From Saccharomycopsis crataegensis (taxonomy: Eukaryota > Ascomycota > Saccharomycetes > Ascoideales > Saccharomycopsidaceae): a stretch of DNA of 64,000 nt. Shown here piece by piece: positions 8,582 through 17,288 of this stretch. Under the pieces are notes generated by a model that searched no databases, was not told the origin of the DNA, and was given only the letters and a program-made list of their open reading frames with translations. Made by a program: the position numbers and the translations under genes. The stretch spans positions 62,001-126,000 of the forward strand of contig NW_027043825.1 in the NCBI RefSeq assembly GCF_037102585.1, in the 5' to 3' direction. Numbering within the stretch: the first letter of the stretch is position 1; every line of letters starts with the position of its first letter.

Positions 8582-8983
8582 TGTTGAGTTGACAATCCAA
8601 AGTCATATATTGGGTTTTGTACAGATGGCTCAACGGTTAACACGGGTATCAATGTGTTGAATAGATCCTGGGTTCGAGTCTCGGATAAGACGGTTTATTT
8701 ACCATGGCTGAGCAATATATAATCTGCATGTGATTATGACTCAGCCTAATAATTAGTCATTGTGCATATGATTAATCATCTAGAATGTTCTAGATGGATG
8801 TATGATTACAAATCATATATATTGGTCTTATTATAAATATGGGGCCTCTCCCCATAGTTTGAGTTTATATTTTGTTATTTAAATAGTTAGTTAGTTAAGA
8901 AGAATAAGAATAATAACAAGGATAGTTTGATAGTATTTGTTATTGGTAATGACTACTGTAACTAGGGTTACAAAACTTCAACA
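8582..8983 (+). repeat. Solo copia LTR, subfamily A, with TSD AGCTT
   Basis: A 402-bp solo LTR with ends TGTTGA/TCAACA, flanked by the 5-bp duplication AGCTT (8577-8581 and 8984-8988), proving a clean integration into LINE-A followed by LTR-LTR excision. It contains a tRNA-like A/B-box module (8619-8692), an HSE-like TCTAGAATGTTCTAGA, a TATAAATA box with a GGGGCC..CCCC stem, and near its end an ATG that opens the gag frame in full elements. Nearly identical to the LTRs at 14767 and 19033, hence young. Confidence 0.95.
8619..8692 (+). promoter_or_regulatory. tRNA-like Pol III A-box/B-box module inside LTR-A
   Basis: The A box TGGCTCAACGG (8626-8636) and B box GGTTCGAGTC (8671-8680) both fit the Pol III consensus and are 34 bp apart, the spacing of an intronless tRNA. 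A T-arm CTGGG-TTCGAGT-CTCGG can form. The acceptor and D stems pair poorly, so it is tRNA-derived or tRNA-mimicking rather than a working tRNA gene. No T4+ terminator follows closely. The same module lies at 14804-14877 and 19070-19143. It is absent from LTR-B, where the flanking LTR sequence is otherwise alignable. Confidence 0.6.
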
Positions 8984-9016
8984 AGCTTCTTAAAAAACAA
9001 AGAAAACAAATGGAAT

Positions 9017-11752
9017 ATGACACAAACAAATCATTTTGGGAAAAGATCCACACATGATTCAGTTACAGTGGAGTTGACTTTAACTTCATCCAAGGCTTAC
9101 TATAATATGAAGAGATATAGATTAACCGATAGAATCATTAATGTTCTCAGGCACCAATCTATAAATGAAGATATCCAAGGAACCGATGAATTAATAATTG
9201 ATATTAAATGCAAAGCAGAAAAACTCAAACACATGTTGAAAAAAGTGAAAGTGCCTGAACTTGATAAAGTGACGGAATATTATCAACATATTAACCAAGT
9301 TTTCCACCAATATCAAGAACAACGCCCAATAAAACAGCTAAAAGATGTAGAAGGGACACTAGTTCAATCTCATGAAGAGATAATGAAAATAGCAACTGAA
9401 TATTATATGGACTTGTTTGATGGAACCAGAGGAACAAAGGACACAAAAAAAATACATAAATATCTTCAGGACGTGATTCCAACCCAAGGAATATCTCCTG
9501 AAGAGAAGAGAAAAATGGATTCCTCCATAACAATGGAAGAACTCAAACTGGCAATTGATTCGGCAAATTTGAAGTCCACACCGGGCATAGATGGAATCCC
9601 ATACAAATTTTATAAGGAATTATTTCCCCAAATCAAACACATCCTTCTTCAAGAATTTAACCACATTCTAACTGAAGGAAATTTACCATTCCACTACCGA
9701 ACTATACTCTTTAACATCATACCAAAGCCTGGAAAGTCAAAAGAAAACATTGGAAACTATAGGCCGATAGCCCTTATCAACACTAATCTTCGATTATTAT
9801 CCACAATAATTAATAATAGGTTGTTGAAGCACTTGCCTGATATCATAGGGGAAGATCAAGCTGGTTTTATTTCAGGCCGGTCATCGTTCTCCAACATCAC
9901 CATTTTCAGAGAAATGTTAGATAGTCTAATTCATCCAAAAGATAAAACGCATATAATACCAAATCCACAAAAGCTGATACTAATTGTGGATTTGGAGAAA
10001 GCGTTCGATAGGATATCTCACGAATATATGGAACAACTATTGTCCCATTTAAATTTTGGAAAAAAATTAGCCAAGTTAATCATCAACATCCTCAAGCAGA
10101 CAACGGGATCCTTATACATCAACAACATGACCGGCCCATTATTCAATTTAAAAAATGGTACCCTCCAAGGTAATCCGTTTTCCCCTTCATTATTTGCATT
10201 AGCAGTAGAACCTTTACTACGATCTATCAAACAGAATACCAGAGGCCATAGTTACCAAGGAGATTTGATACCTGAAGCATATAGCAGTCAACATTATCTT
10301 GCTTTTGCTGATGATATCACAGTTTTCCTCAAAGATAAAAGAGATTATTCCAAAACAATGAAATGTATTAGACTATTTGAAAAATTCAGTGGCAGCAAAC
10401 TCAATGAAAAGAAATCCCAACTAATCATACCAACTGATAATTATCCATTTTTGACACCATTCCCATTTGAGATTGCTGATGAAAACTTTCAATTGACATA
10501 TTTGGGGATAACTATTGGACCATCAGTGACATTTTGGCCGGAAACATTGCAGCGTGACCTCCATATCAAGTACAAGTTATCAAACATGACCAGCTTGCTG
10601 ATTCAATCAAAAATAGAAGCATTCAACACATATATTGCATCCAAGTTCTATTACAAAGAACTACACCAACCTTTGTTACCCAATCAGTTGAATCAAATTG
10701 ACACATCGATTAAGTTATTGGTCAAGCAAGATACACCTATTTCTTTGGATACACTCAAGACACACAACAACAAAGGCGGTTTCTCAATGATTGATTTAAA
10801 GTCTCAACTCCAACACCGAAGAGCCAAAATTTTCCAGGATTTGTTTTTGGATAGTCACACTAAATATAATCAGATATTACGTTTCAAAATTCAATCAAGT
10901 ATCAACAACATCATTCAAAAAACATCACCAACAAAATCACCAAAGGATGACTATATCAAAACTCATTATTGGTGGGTGGTATTACTTGAACTAGCGGATG
11001 ACATTGAGAATACCAATGATTCAATTTCCTTAGAAGTTATGAATAGCAGCACATTCTCAGATGCTGAACGGACAGCGTACTGGGATTTCAGAAAAGTTCT
11101 TGGTATAAAGAAACGTACAATCAGGTTGAAGCCAATGAAGATTGGAATTGAAGATTTAAAAAATTCAATTGAAAAAGGGATTCCTGAAAAATATCAACAA
11201 CACATTCCAATTAAAATTAAGGATTTTGACCATACTAAAGGAAGTAAAAAACAACGGGAAAAACAAGATGTCAACAAGATGTCAAAAACACTCATGGACA
11301 TTACTGGGGTGAATCAGAAACAAGTTGATAACTTTTGGCATAACCTCAAAAAATTCAACCAACATTTCCCGGGGAAATATCAAAATATTCACATCTTTCA
11401 TTTGGGCATTGAAAATCACAATTACGTAAATAATCATTGTGACTATTGCAGCAAAAAATTAACCAGATATGATGAACCCCAATATGCCCCAAAGGAAATC
11501 CAATTTGAAATCATGAAGCACCATCTTATTGAATGTCCATTGGCCCAGAAACTTTGGAAAAAAATTGACTTGAATATCCCATTAACCTGGCAAACAATCA
11601 TTACCCCTGCCACCAACATGAACGAAACCAGAACGATCGATAGATATCTAGGTTTCCAACGAAAATTATCAAGATTGAAATCCAAAAGGCATTTCAATTG
11701 TCATATGGCCGTTGATTCAATGATCTTCTTGCTTGAAAGCAATATCTTTTAA
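9017..11752 (+). CDS. LINE-A copy 2 ORF2, reverse transcriptase part
   Basis: A 911-residue frame more than 98% identical by eye to that of copy 1, with the same RT blocks through FADD and the C-terminal Cys/His region. It differs by a handful of residues, for example Ser for Pro in the conserved GFIPGRSS block. The frame also opens upstream: the A6 tract here keeps the remnant of the endonuclease in frame, but the endonuclease itself is lost to the deletion and the LTR insertion. It has no intact promoter or ORF1, so it is probably silent. Confidence 0.85.
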   Translation: MTQTNHFGKRSTHDSVTVELTLTSSKAYYNMKRYRLTDRIINVLRHQSINEDIQGTDELIIDIKCKAEKLKHMLKKVKVPELDKVTEYYQHINQVFHQYQEQRPIKQLKDVEGTLVQSHEEIMKIATEYYMDLFDGTRGTKDTKKIHKYLQDVIPTQGISPEEKRKMDSSITMEELKLAIDSANLKSTPGIDGIPYKFYKELFPQIKHILLQEFNHILTEGNLPFHYRTILFNIIPKPGKSKENIGNYRPIALINTNLRLLSTIINNRLLKHLPDIIGEDQAGFISGRSSFSNITIFREMLDSLIHPKDKTHIIPNPQKLILIVDLEKAFDRISHEYMEQLLSHLNFGKKLAKLIINILKQTTGSLYINNMTGPLFNLKNGTLQGNPFSPSLFALAVEPLLRSIKQNTRGHSYQGDLIPEAYSSQHYLAFADDITVFLKDKRDYSKTMKCIRLFEKFSGSKLNEKKSQLIIPTDNYPFLTPFPFEIADENFQLTYLGITIGPSVTFWPETLQRDLHIKYKLSNMTSLLIQSKIEAFNTYIASKFYYKELHQPLLPNQLNQIDTSIKLLVKQDTPISLDTLKTHNNKGGFSMIDLKSQLQHRRAKIFQDLFLDSHTKYNQILRFKIQSSINNIIQKTSPTKSPKDDYIKTHYWWVVLLELADDIENTNDSISLEVMNSSTFSDAERTAYWDFRKVLGIKKRTIRLKPMKIGIEDLKNSIEKGIPEKYQQHIPIKIKDFDHTKGSKKQREKQDVNKMSKTLMDITGVNQKQVDNFWHNLKKFNQHFPGKYQNIHIFHLGIENHNYVNNHCDYCSKKLTRYDEPQYAPKEIQFEIMKHHLIECPLAQKLWKKIDLNIPLTWQTIITPATNMNETRTIDRYLGFQRKLSRLKSKRHFNCHMAVDSMIFLLESNIF

Positions 11753-13496
11753 GCGGAGAAGAAAAAATAGGTGGGGAAAAACAAGAAAATAAAATCAAAA
11801 AAAAAAATAAAATCAAAAAAAAAACAACAATTAAAAACCTTAAAAACGCATAAAAACATTTTTTCTCAATAATAGGGTTTTTCACCATTAATGGTTTTCC
11901 CTTAACACTTTAATTTTCAAACTACATTAGATAGTTTATGAGATATATAGTTATATAATTAATTAATATATTGAATTTTGTCTTTAAAAAAAAAAAAATT
12001 ATATATATCTATGTAAAATCTTATAAGCTAATGCTCATTATATATGTTAGGGAAAACCATATCATATGGTGAAAAACCCTTTAGTGATAATTATTAGTAT
12101 TTAAATAAAATGTTTTTTTTGTTATTGTTTTTGTTAATTTTTTTTTCTTTTTTGTTTTGATCGACTATTCAGCTCCCAGTAGTAATGATATAAATCAAGT
12201 TGTTAATTGATGTGTTCCAATCAATTTGGTTATGATATCTTAGGCGTGAGAGTTTGCGTTGATAGCATAGGTAGCGGTCGATCTTTTTGATTGTTGATTC
12301 TGAATGATTGGGAGCGATTAAGTTATTCCATGCTAATGGAATTGGGATTTTCAATCTTGACCATAACTCGGTTGATAATGGGCATTGAATTAGGAAATGG
12401 GTCATTTTGATCTTGACTTGGAGTTCTGGTGATTCATGTTGTTGGTCTTGAGAGACGGTTTCGAGCCCGCAATAGTGACATTTTCTATGTTGGTAAAAAA
12501 TTGTTCAGCACCTAAGTGGAATATGTGTATGTTTTCAAAGTAACCAGGGCTATTATGTTGGTATTTGTGGAGTCTCTTCCAGAAAGAGTTTTGTTTCGTT
12601 TGGGTGACTTCTTGGATATTGGTTAAAGTGGTGGATAATTTATGTTTATCAATTCTGGCTCTTTTTTTCTTGCTTCCCTGTTTGTGTTCAAACTCCATGA
12701 CCAGTTTTGGGATCTCCATTTGATAGATAGTTGGTATACCGTCTTGAATGGACTTGGCAAGGTCTGAGTGTTTGATATTCATTGGGTTCAATGTTTGTTG
12801 TTGAGATATTGGTTTGGACAATAATTTATACCAAGCCACAAAAGCACATTTTTCCGCTGTGGTGAACATTGGAAGATTTATAACCTGGTTGAGTATGGAC
12901 CTGCTGTCTCTCTTATTCTTGATATTGATCTGGTCACCCAATATTAACCGCCACCAGTATTGGGTTTTTATATATCCTTGTATCGACTGCTCTTCCTCGG
13001 ATAGATTTTGTTTGATGATCATGTTTATTGCTAGTTGGAGCTTGAATCGGAGTAACTGGCAATATGGGTTTAAAGATTGGAGAAAGAGTTGTTGAAAGAT
13101 TTTTGCCTTGCGGTAGCTCAATTGGCTTTTGATATCCACCATGCCATATCCTCCTTTCAATGGGCTTGTTTTTAAAGTGTCCATGGAGATTTTCAGTTTT
13201 TTGTTCACCTGGTTTTTGATGGATTGTTCTAGCAAATCTATTTGGTCTGGAAGCATAGGTGCATGAATCTCGTGGTAATATAGCTTAGACAAGATATATG
13301 TGTTATATCCGACTATTTGACTTGATATTGGTAGTGAATTCATGTTGGTCATGTAATATTTGGTGCTGATGTCTTTTTGGAGAGTATTAGGCCAGGTTTG
13401 ACACGAGTTCCCAATTTTAACGCCTAGATATTGGATTTCATAATTATTGTCAGCAATATCTATTTGGAAGTCGGACTGGAATGGTATTTGATCGCT

Positions 13497-13814
13497 GTTG
13501 AGTTGGCAATCCAAAGTTATGTGGTTAGTCATTGTTCATGGAACCTTCTAGAACTTATGGAACCTTCTAGAACTCATGGAACCTTCTAGAACTTATGGAA
13601 CCTTCTAGAACTTATGGAACCTTCTAGAATTCCATGGAACCTTCTAGAACCCATTGAGATTAATATAAATATGGGCCATGCCCCCCATAGTCTGAGTTTG
13701 TCCTTTATATAATTTAGATAGTTAACAAGTAAAACAAGTATAACAAGGGAATAAATATTATTGAATATTAGTGTTATCAATGTCTTTTGTAACTAGAGTT
13801 ACAAAACTACAACA
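13497..13814 (+). repeat. Solo copia LTR, subfamily B, with TSD ATCGC
   Basis: A 318-bp LTR from TGTTGAG to CAACA, flanked by ATCGC on both sides (13492-13496, 13815-13819), inserted in LINE-B. It holds six HSE-type repeat units, a TATAAATATGGGCC region and the terminal ATGTC that begins the gag frame in full elements. Little diverged from the LTRs of the element at 16963-22370. Confidence 0.95.
13540..13653 (+). promoter_or_regulatory. Tandem heat-shock-element array in LTR-B (6 units)
   Basis: Six tandem units of 19-20 bp, each of the form GGAACCTTCTAGAAC plus a 4-5 bp spacer. Each contains nGAAnnTTCnnGAAn, the three-repeat Hsf1 site. The array lies upstream of the LTR TATA box (TATAAATATGGG, about 13663), the normal place for an activating sequence. 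Unit number varies between copies (2, 4, 6, 6, 8). Hsf1 binding is inferred from the match. Confidence 0.7.
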
Positions 13815-14766
13815 ATCGCATGGAACAATTAATCTGGATTTGCTTTTGTTTAATTTAGAACCACTGACTTGTTCGAACGCCTGAATTATCTTCATAGTGT
13901 TTTTGAAGTCATTATGATCTCTCAAGAATAAGGTAACATAACATGCATAGGCAAGGTATTTGACTCTGGGGATGATGTTTGGTTGGATCTTATGGTTGTA
14001 ACTGAATCCTTTATTTAATCTTTGGATGGCTCTTAGAAAAGGTTCAAGGGCTAACGCGAAAATTGTTGGTGAAAGTGGGTTGCCCTGAAGGGTTCCGTTT
14101 CTTAATGGGAAAGAAGGGCCTGTAATGTTATTTAGGCAAATGGTTCCGAGGGCTTTGGTAAGGATAGCGTGAATAGTTTCCGTCATTTTTCCAAAATTGA
14201 GTTTTCGAAGTAATATTTTAAGGTATAGATGGGAAATCTGGTCAAAAGCCTTTTCAAAGTCAGCAAGCATGATTCGGTGGTTAGTAGAATGATTGACATG
14301 TGGCTTGTCTTGTGGGGATATTAAACTGGAAAGCAAGTCACCGAAAATTGTTATATTAGAGAAGGAGGATCTTTCAGGTATGAAACCAACTTGATTTGGG
14401 CCGATAATTTTTTGCAAGAACGGGAGCAAACGGGCGTTGATGATGCTGGAAAAGAGTTTCAAATTTGTGTTGATTAATGCTATGGGCCTGTAATTCTCCA
14501 CTTTTTGAACATCTTTGTTTGGTTTTGGTATGAGAGTGAATTTTATGGTTCGATAGTTGAATGGAATTTCCCCTGAAGAAAGAATTTGGTTAAATTCTTT
14601 TAGAAGTATGTGTTTTATCTGAGGAAAGAGAGACTTATAAACGCCGTATGGTATACCATCTACCCCGGGGGCGGATTGAGTATTGGATTCAGTAACGGCA
14701 TATTCCAATTCTGTCATGGTGATTGGTTTGTTCAAGTTGTTGGATTCAGTGTTGGTTAGTGGTAAC

Positions 14767-15168
14767 TGTTGAGTTGACAATCCAAAGTCATATATTGGGT
14801 TTTGTACAGATGGCTCAACGGTTAACACGGGTATCAATGTGTTGAATAGATCCCGGGTTCGAGTCTCGGATAAGACGGTTTATTTACCATGGCTGAGCAA
14901 TATATAATCTGCATGTGATTATGACTCAGCCTAATAATTAGTCATTGTGCATATGATTAATCATCTAGAATGTTCTAGATGGATGTATGATTACAAATCA
15001 TATATATTGGTCTTATTATAAATATGGGGCCTCTCCCCATAGTTTGAGTTTATATTTTGTTATTTAAATAGTTAGTTAGTTAAGAAGAATAAGAATAATA
15101 ACAAGGATAGTTTGATAGTATTTGTTATTGGTAATGACTACTGTAACTAGGGTTACAAAACTTCAACA
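14767..15168 (+). repeat. 5' LTR of copia-A (LTR-A)
   Basis: A 402-bp LTR, TGTTGA...TCAACA, with the tRNA-like module at 14804-14877, an HSE-like site near 14963-14985, and a TATAAATA box near 15015. The preceding 5 bp is GTAAC. An ATG at 15134 within the LTR is in frame with gag. Confidence 0.95.
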
Positions 15169-16962
15169 GGTTATGAGTTCAAATGCTCTTACTTCGTTTG
15201 CTGCTGATGAAAAGTTGAAAGGTTCATCAAACTTCTATGATTGGTTTACATTGATCAGTGTCAAGATGAAGATGAAAGGTCTTGGGTTATATGCTTATTT
15301 GATCAATGGGGAAACTGGAACTGATGGTCTGGAAGACCTCAACGAAGTTGCGCAATTGGTTGCTGCTATGGATGAAATTATTTCTACAGTTGTTTTCAAT
15401 AGTATCACAGGCGCTGCGTTAACTAAGGCCTCGGAATTCGATGGTACCGGCAGAAACTTGTTTATGTTTCTCAAGGAGGCCTATGGTACTTTGACTGTTA
15501 CCAATGCTGTGGGAATTATTTGTGATTTAATGGACAACAAATGGTTGAAAACTAAAGAAGGAAAAGTGGAACACTTTATTGATGCTTTTAATCATTTTAA
15601 AAACACGGTTGGTAAGATGGACGGAACCACGGTCCTTTGTGCGTTATTTTTGGGCTTAGGTCAAAAGGCTGGATTTGGTAACAGCCTTTCTAGAGAAGTC
15701 ATGACTGCGTATGAATCTAGAAACGGCAGAACAGTTGGTAATGTTGATCTCGGTCTTGTTCAAGATTTAACAAGAGAGATTATTGGAGATAAATCTATTG
15801 GGTCTGCTAATGTTGATAACACTGAGCCGGTGTTTGCAGTTAAGAAACAATATAGATGTTTCAATTGTGGAAAGCCTGGTCATTTTAAAAGAGACTGCAA
15901 ATCACCAAAGGCACAAAAGTTGATTGGAGATGGTAGAAACCCATCACCATCGTGGTATGCATTTATGGGAATGCATGGTAACAACTCCAGGGTGTATTTT
16001 GATTCAGGTGCCTCGCAACATATCTTAAACAATAAGAGCTTGTTCAAGACGATCAGACCGTTTGGAGGAGAGATCTCCGGGATTGATGGCGGTGGTGTTG
16101 CTGTTGCAGGTATTGGGTCTGCGGAGTTCAAATTACGTGATAATACCAATATTGAAATCAAAGATGCTTATTATGTTCCAGACTCAAAAGCCAACTTGAT
16201 TTCAGTTTCCAAGGCTACTCTGAATGGTGCGAAATTATTGTTTGAAGGAAACAAAGTGAAAATGTATCCGGAAATGAAGGTTATTGGTACCAAGGATCCT
16301 CTGATGAATGGGCTTTACAGATTATCTACTGATGCTAATGGTGTTGCTTTTAACAGTATTGATAAGGGTGGTCTCTGGCACCAAAGACTCGGACACCCAA
16401 GTGCTAATATTTTACAGAAAGCTAACAAAATGTTTAAGCTTGTTAAAGGGAAAATCTTGGGTGACAATGCTGTTATTCGATGCGACTGTTGCCTTGCTGC
16501 TAAAGGAACAGTCCAAAAACCAAAGTTGGGTCATGGTTCTAAACCTAAGAGACCATTGGAATTGTTGCATATGGATGTTTGTGGTCCTTTTAGCTATGGC
16601 TCGATTGATTCGAGTGCCTACTTTCTTACGATAGTAGATGGATATGCCAAGTATGTGGAAACTCGATGCTTAACTCAAAAGTCCGAGTGCACGGCTCAGA
16701 TTATTGACTTCATAAACTACTCTGAGACAATGTTCAAGTCACAAGGAAAAGACTTTAGAGTTGGAACCATAAGAACTGATAATGGTGGAGAATTCATTAC
16801 AGGCCAATTGCACGCGTTCTTGCGACGAAAAGGAATTGCTCATGAGTTGACGGTGCCACACCATAGTTATCAGAATGGTGTTGCTGAAAGAATGAATCGG
16901 ACCATTCAAGATAAAACAAGATCTTTGATGATTGTGGCATCCATGCCTGCGCAATTTTGGCC
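15134..16962 (+). pseudogene. Copia-A gag-protease-integrase region (broken)
   Basis: Order of parts: Gag with CCHC knuckle CFNCGKPGHFKRDC, aspartic protease DSGASQHIL, the integrase zinc motif WHQRLGHPS...CDCC, and the integrase core DVCGPF...RTDNGGEF...QNGVAERMNR. The start at 15134 lies inside the LTR: the frame through the LTR end and PBS is conserved as protein between subfamilies A and B. It is a fossil, cut short at the copia-B junction. Confidence 0.85.
15169..15178 (+). other. Copia primer-binding site, half initiator tRNA-Met
   Basis: GGTTATGAG directly abuts the LTR and complements the anticodon loop and stem of initiator tRNA-Met (CTCATAACC). This matches the half-tRNA priming known for Ty5 and relatives. 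The ATG inside it, opposite the CAU anticodon, is an in-frame gag Met. The copia-B element has the same site at 22005-22013 on the minus strand. Confidence 0.75.
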
Positions 16963-17281
16963 TGTTGTAGTTTTGTAACTCTAGTTACAAAAGACATTGA
17001 TAACACTAATATTCAATAATATTTATTCCCTTGTTATACTTGTTTTACTTGTTAACTATCTAAATTATATAAAGGACAAACTCAGACTATGGGGGGCATG
17101 GCCCATATTTATATTAATCTCAATGGGTTCTAGAAGGTTCCATAAGCTCTAGAATGTTCCATGGAATTCTAGAAGGTTCCATAAGTTCTAGAAGGTTCCA
17201 TGAGTTCTAGAAGGTTCCATAAGTTCTAGAAGGTTCCATGAACAATGACTAACCACATAACTTTGGATTGCCAACTCAACA
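16963..17281 (-). repeat. 3' LTR of copia-B (LTR-B, 6 HSE units)
   Basis: A 319-bp LTR in minus orientation with six HSE-type units (17125-17240), the TATA-like region near 17105 and the terminal TGTTGAG/CAACA ends. It directly abuts the truncated copia-A element. Confidence 0.94.
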
Positions 17282-17288
17282 CCCTCTC

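Larger units (their letters stand above)
8101..11997 (+). mobile_element. LINE-A copy 2, internally deleted, hosting a solo LTR
   Basis: Follows directly on the poly(A) tail of copy 1, head to tail, after TATTGG and a second A tract. It keeps the first 138 codons of ORF1, then jumps at about 8556 to the endonuclease C-terminus (copy 1 about 5068), a deletion of about 2.8 kb sharing TG at the junction. A solo copia LTR-A sits at 8582-8983. ORF2 from 9017 and the whole 3' UTR and poly(A) remain. It has the duplicated AAAATC(A)n block in its 3' UTR like copy 1, marking one subfamily. Confidence 0.9.
11998..14766 (-). mobile_element. LINE-B fragment (second L1-type family)
   Basis: Minus-strand LINE related to but clearly distinct from LINE-A. 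It keeps RT, the C-terminal domain and a 3' UTR of about 170 bp with the AGGG...CCATAT..ATATGG...CCCT stem. Its 3' end meets the poly(A) of LINE-A copy 2 tail to tail and has lost its own A tract. It is interrupted by a solo LTR-B (13497-13814) and cut at 14767 by the copia-A LTR. ORF1 and the endonuclease are absent from the window. Confidence 0.88.
12169..14766 (-). pseudogene. LINE-B ORF2 remnant, RT and C-terminus
   Basis: Starts (at 14766) just before the RT block QSAPGVDGIPYGVYKS and runs through NYRPIALINTN, GFIPERSSFSNI, LADFEKAFD and GTLQGNPLSP. The catalytic box reads YACYV where FADD is expected, so motif C is lost. A solo LTR interrupts the frame at 13497-13814. A one-base shift, probably in a T6 tract near 12496, moves the C-terminal CHYC...HFLIQC region out of frame. 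With these lesions the gene is dead. Related to LINE-A ORF2 over its whole length. Confidence 0.85.
14767..16962 (+). mobile_element. Copia-A element (Ty5-like), broken, 3' part absent
   Basis: Ty1/copia fossil with an intact-looking 402-bp 5' LTR-A, a half-tRNA iMet primer site directly after it, and gag, protease and the first part of integrase. It ends where the reverse-oriented copia-B element begins; RT, RNase H and the 3' LTR are not present here. It sits in LINE-B. LTR near-identity to the two solo LTR-A copies suggests a recent family. Confidence 0.9.
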
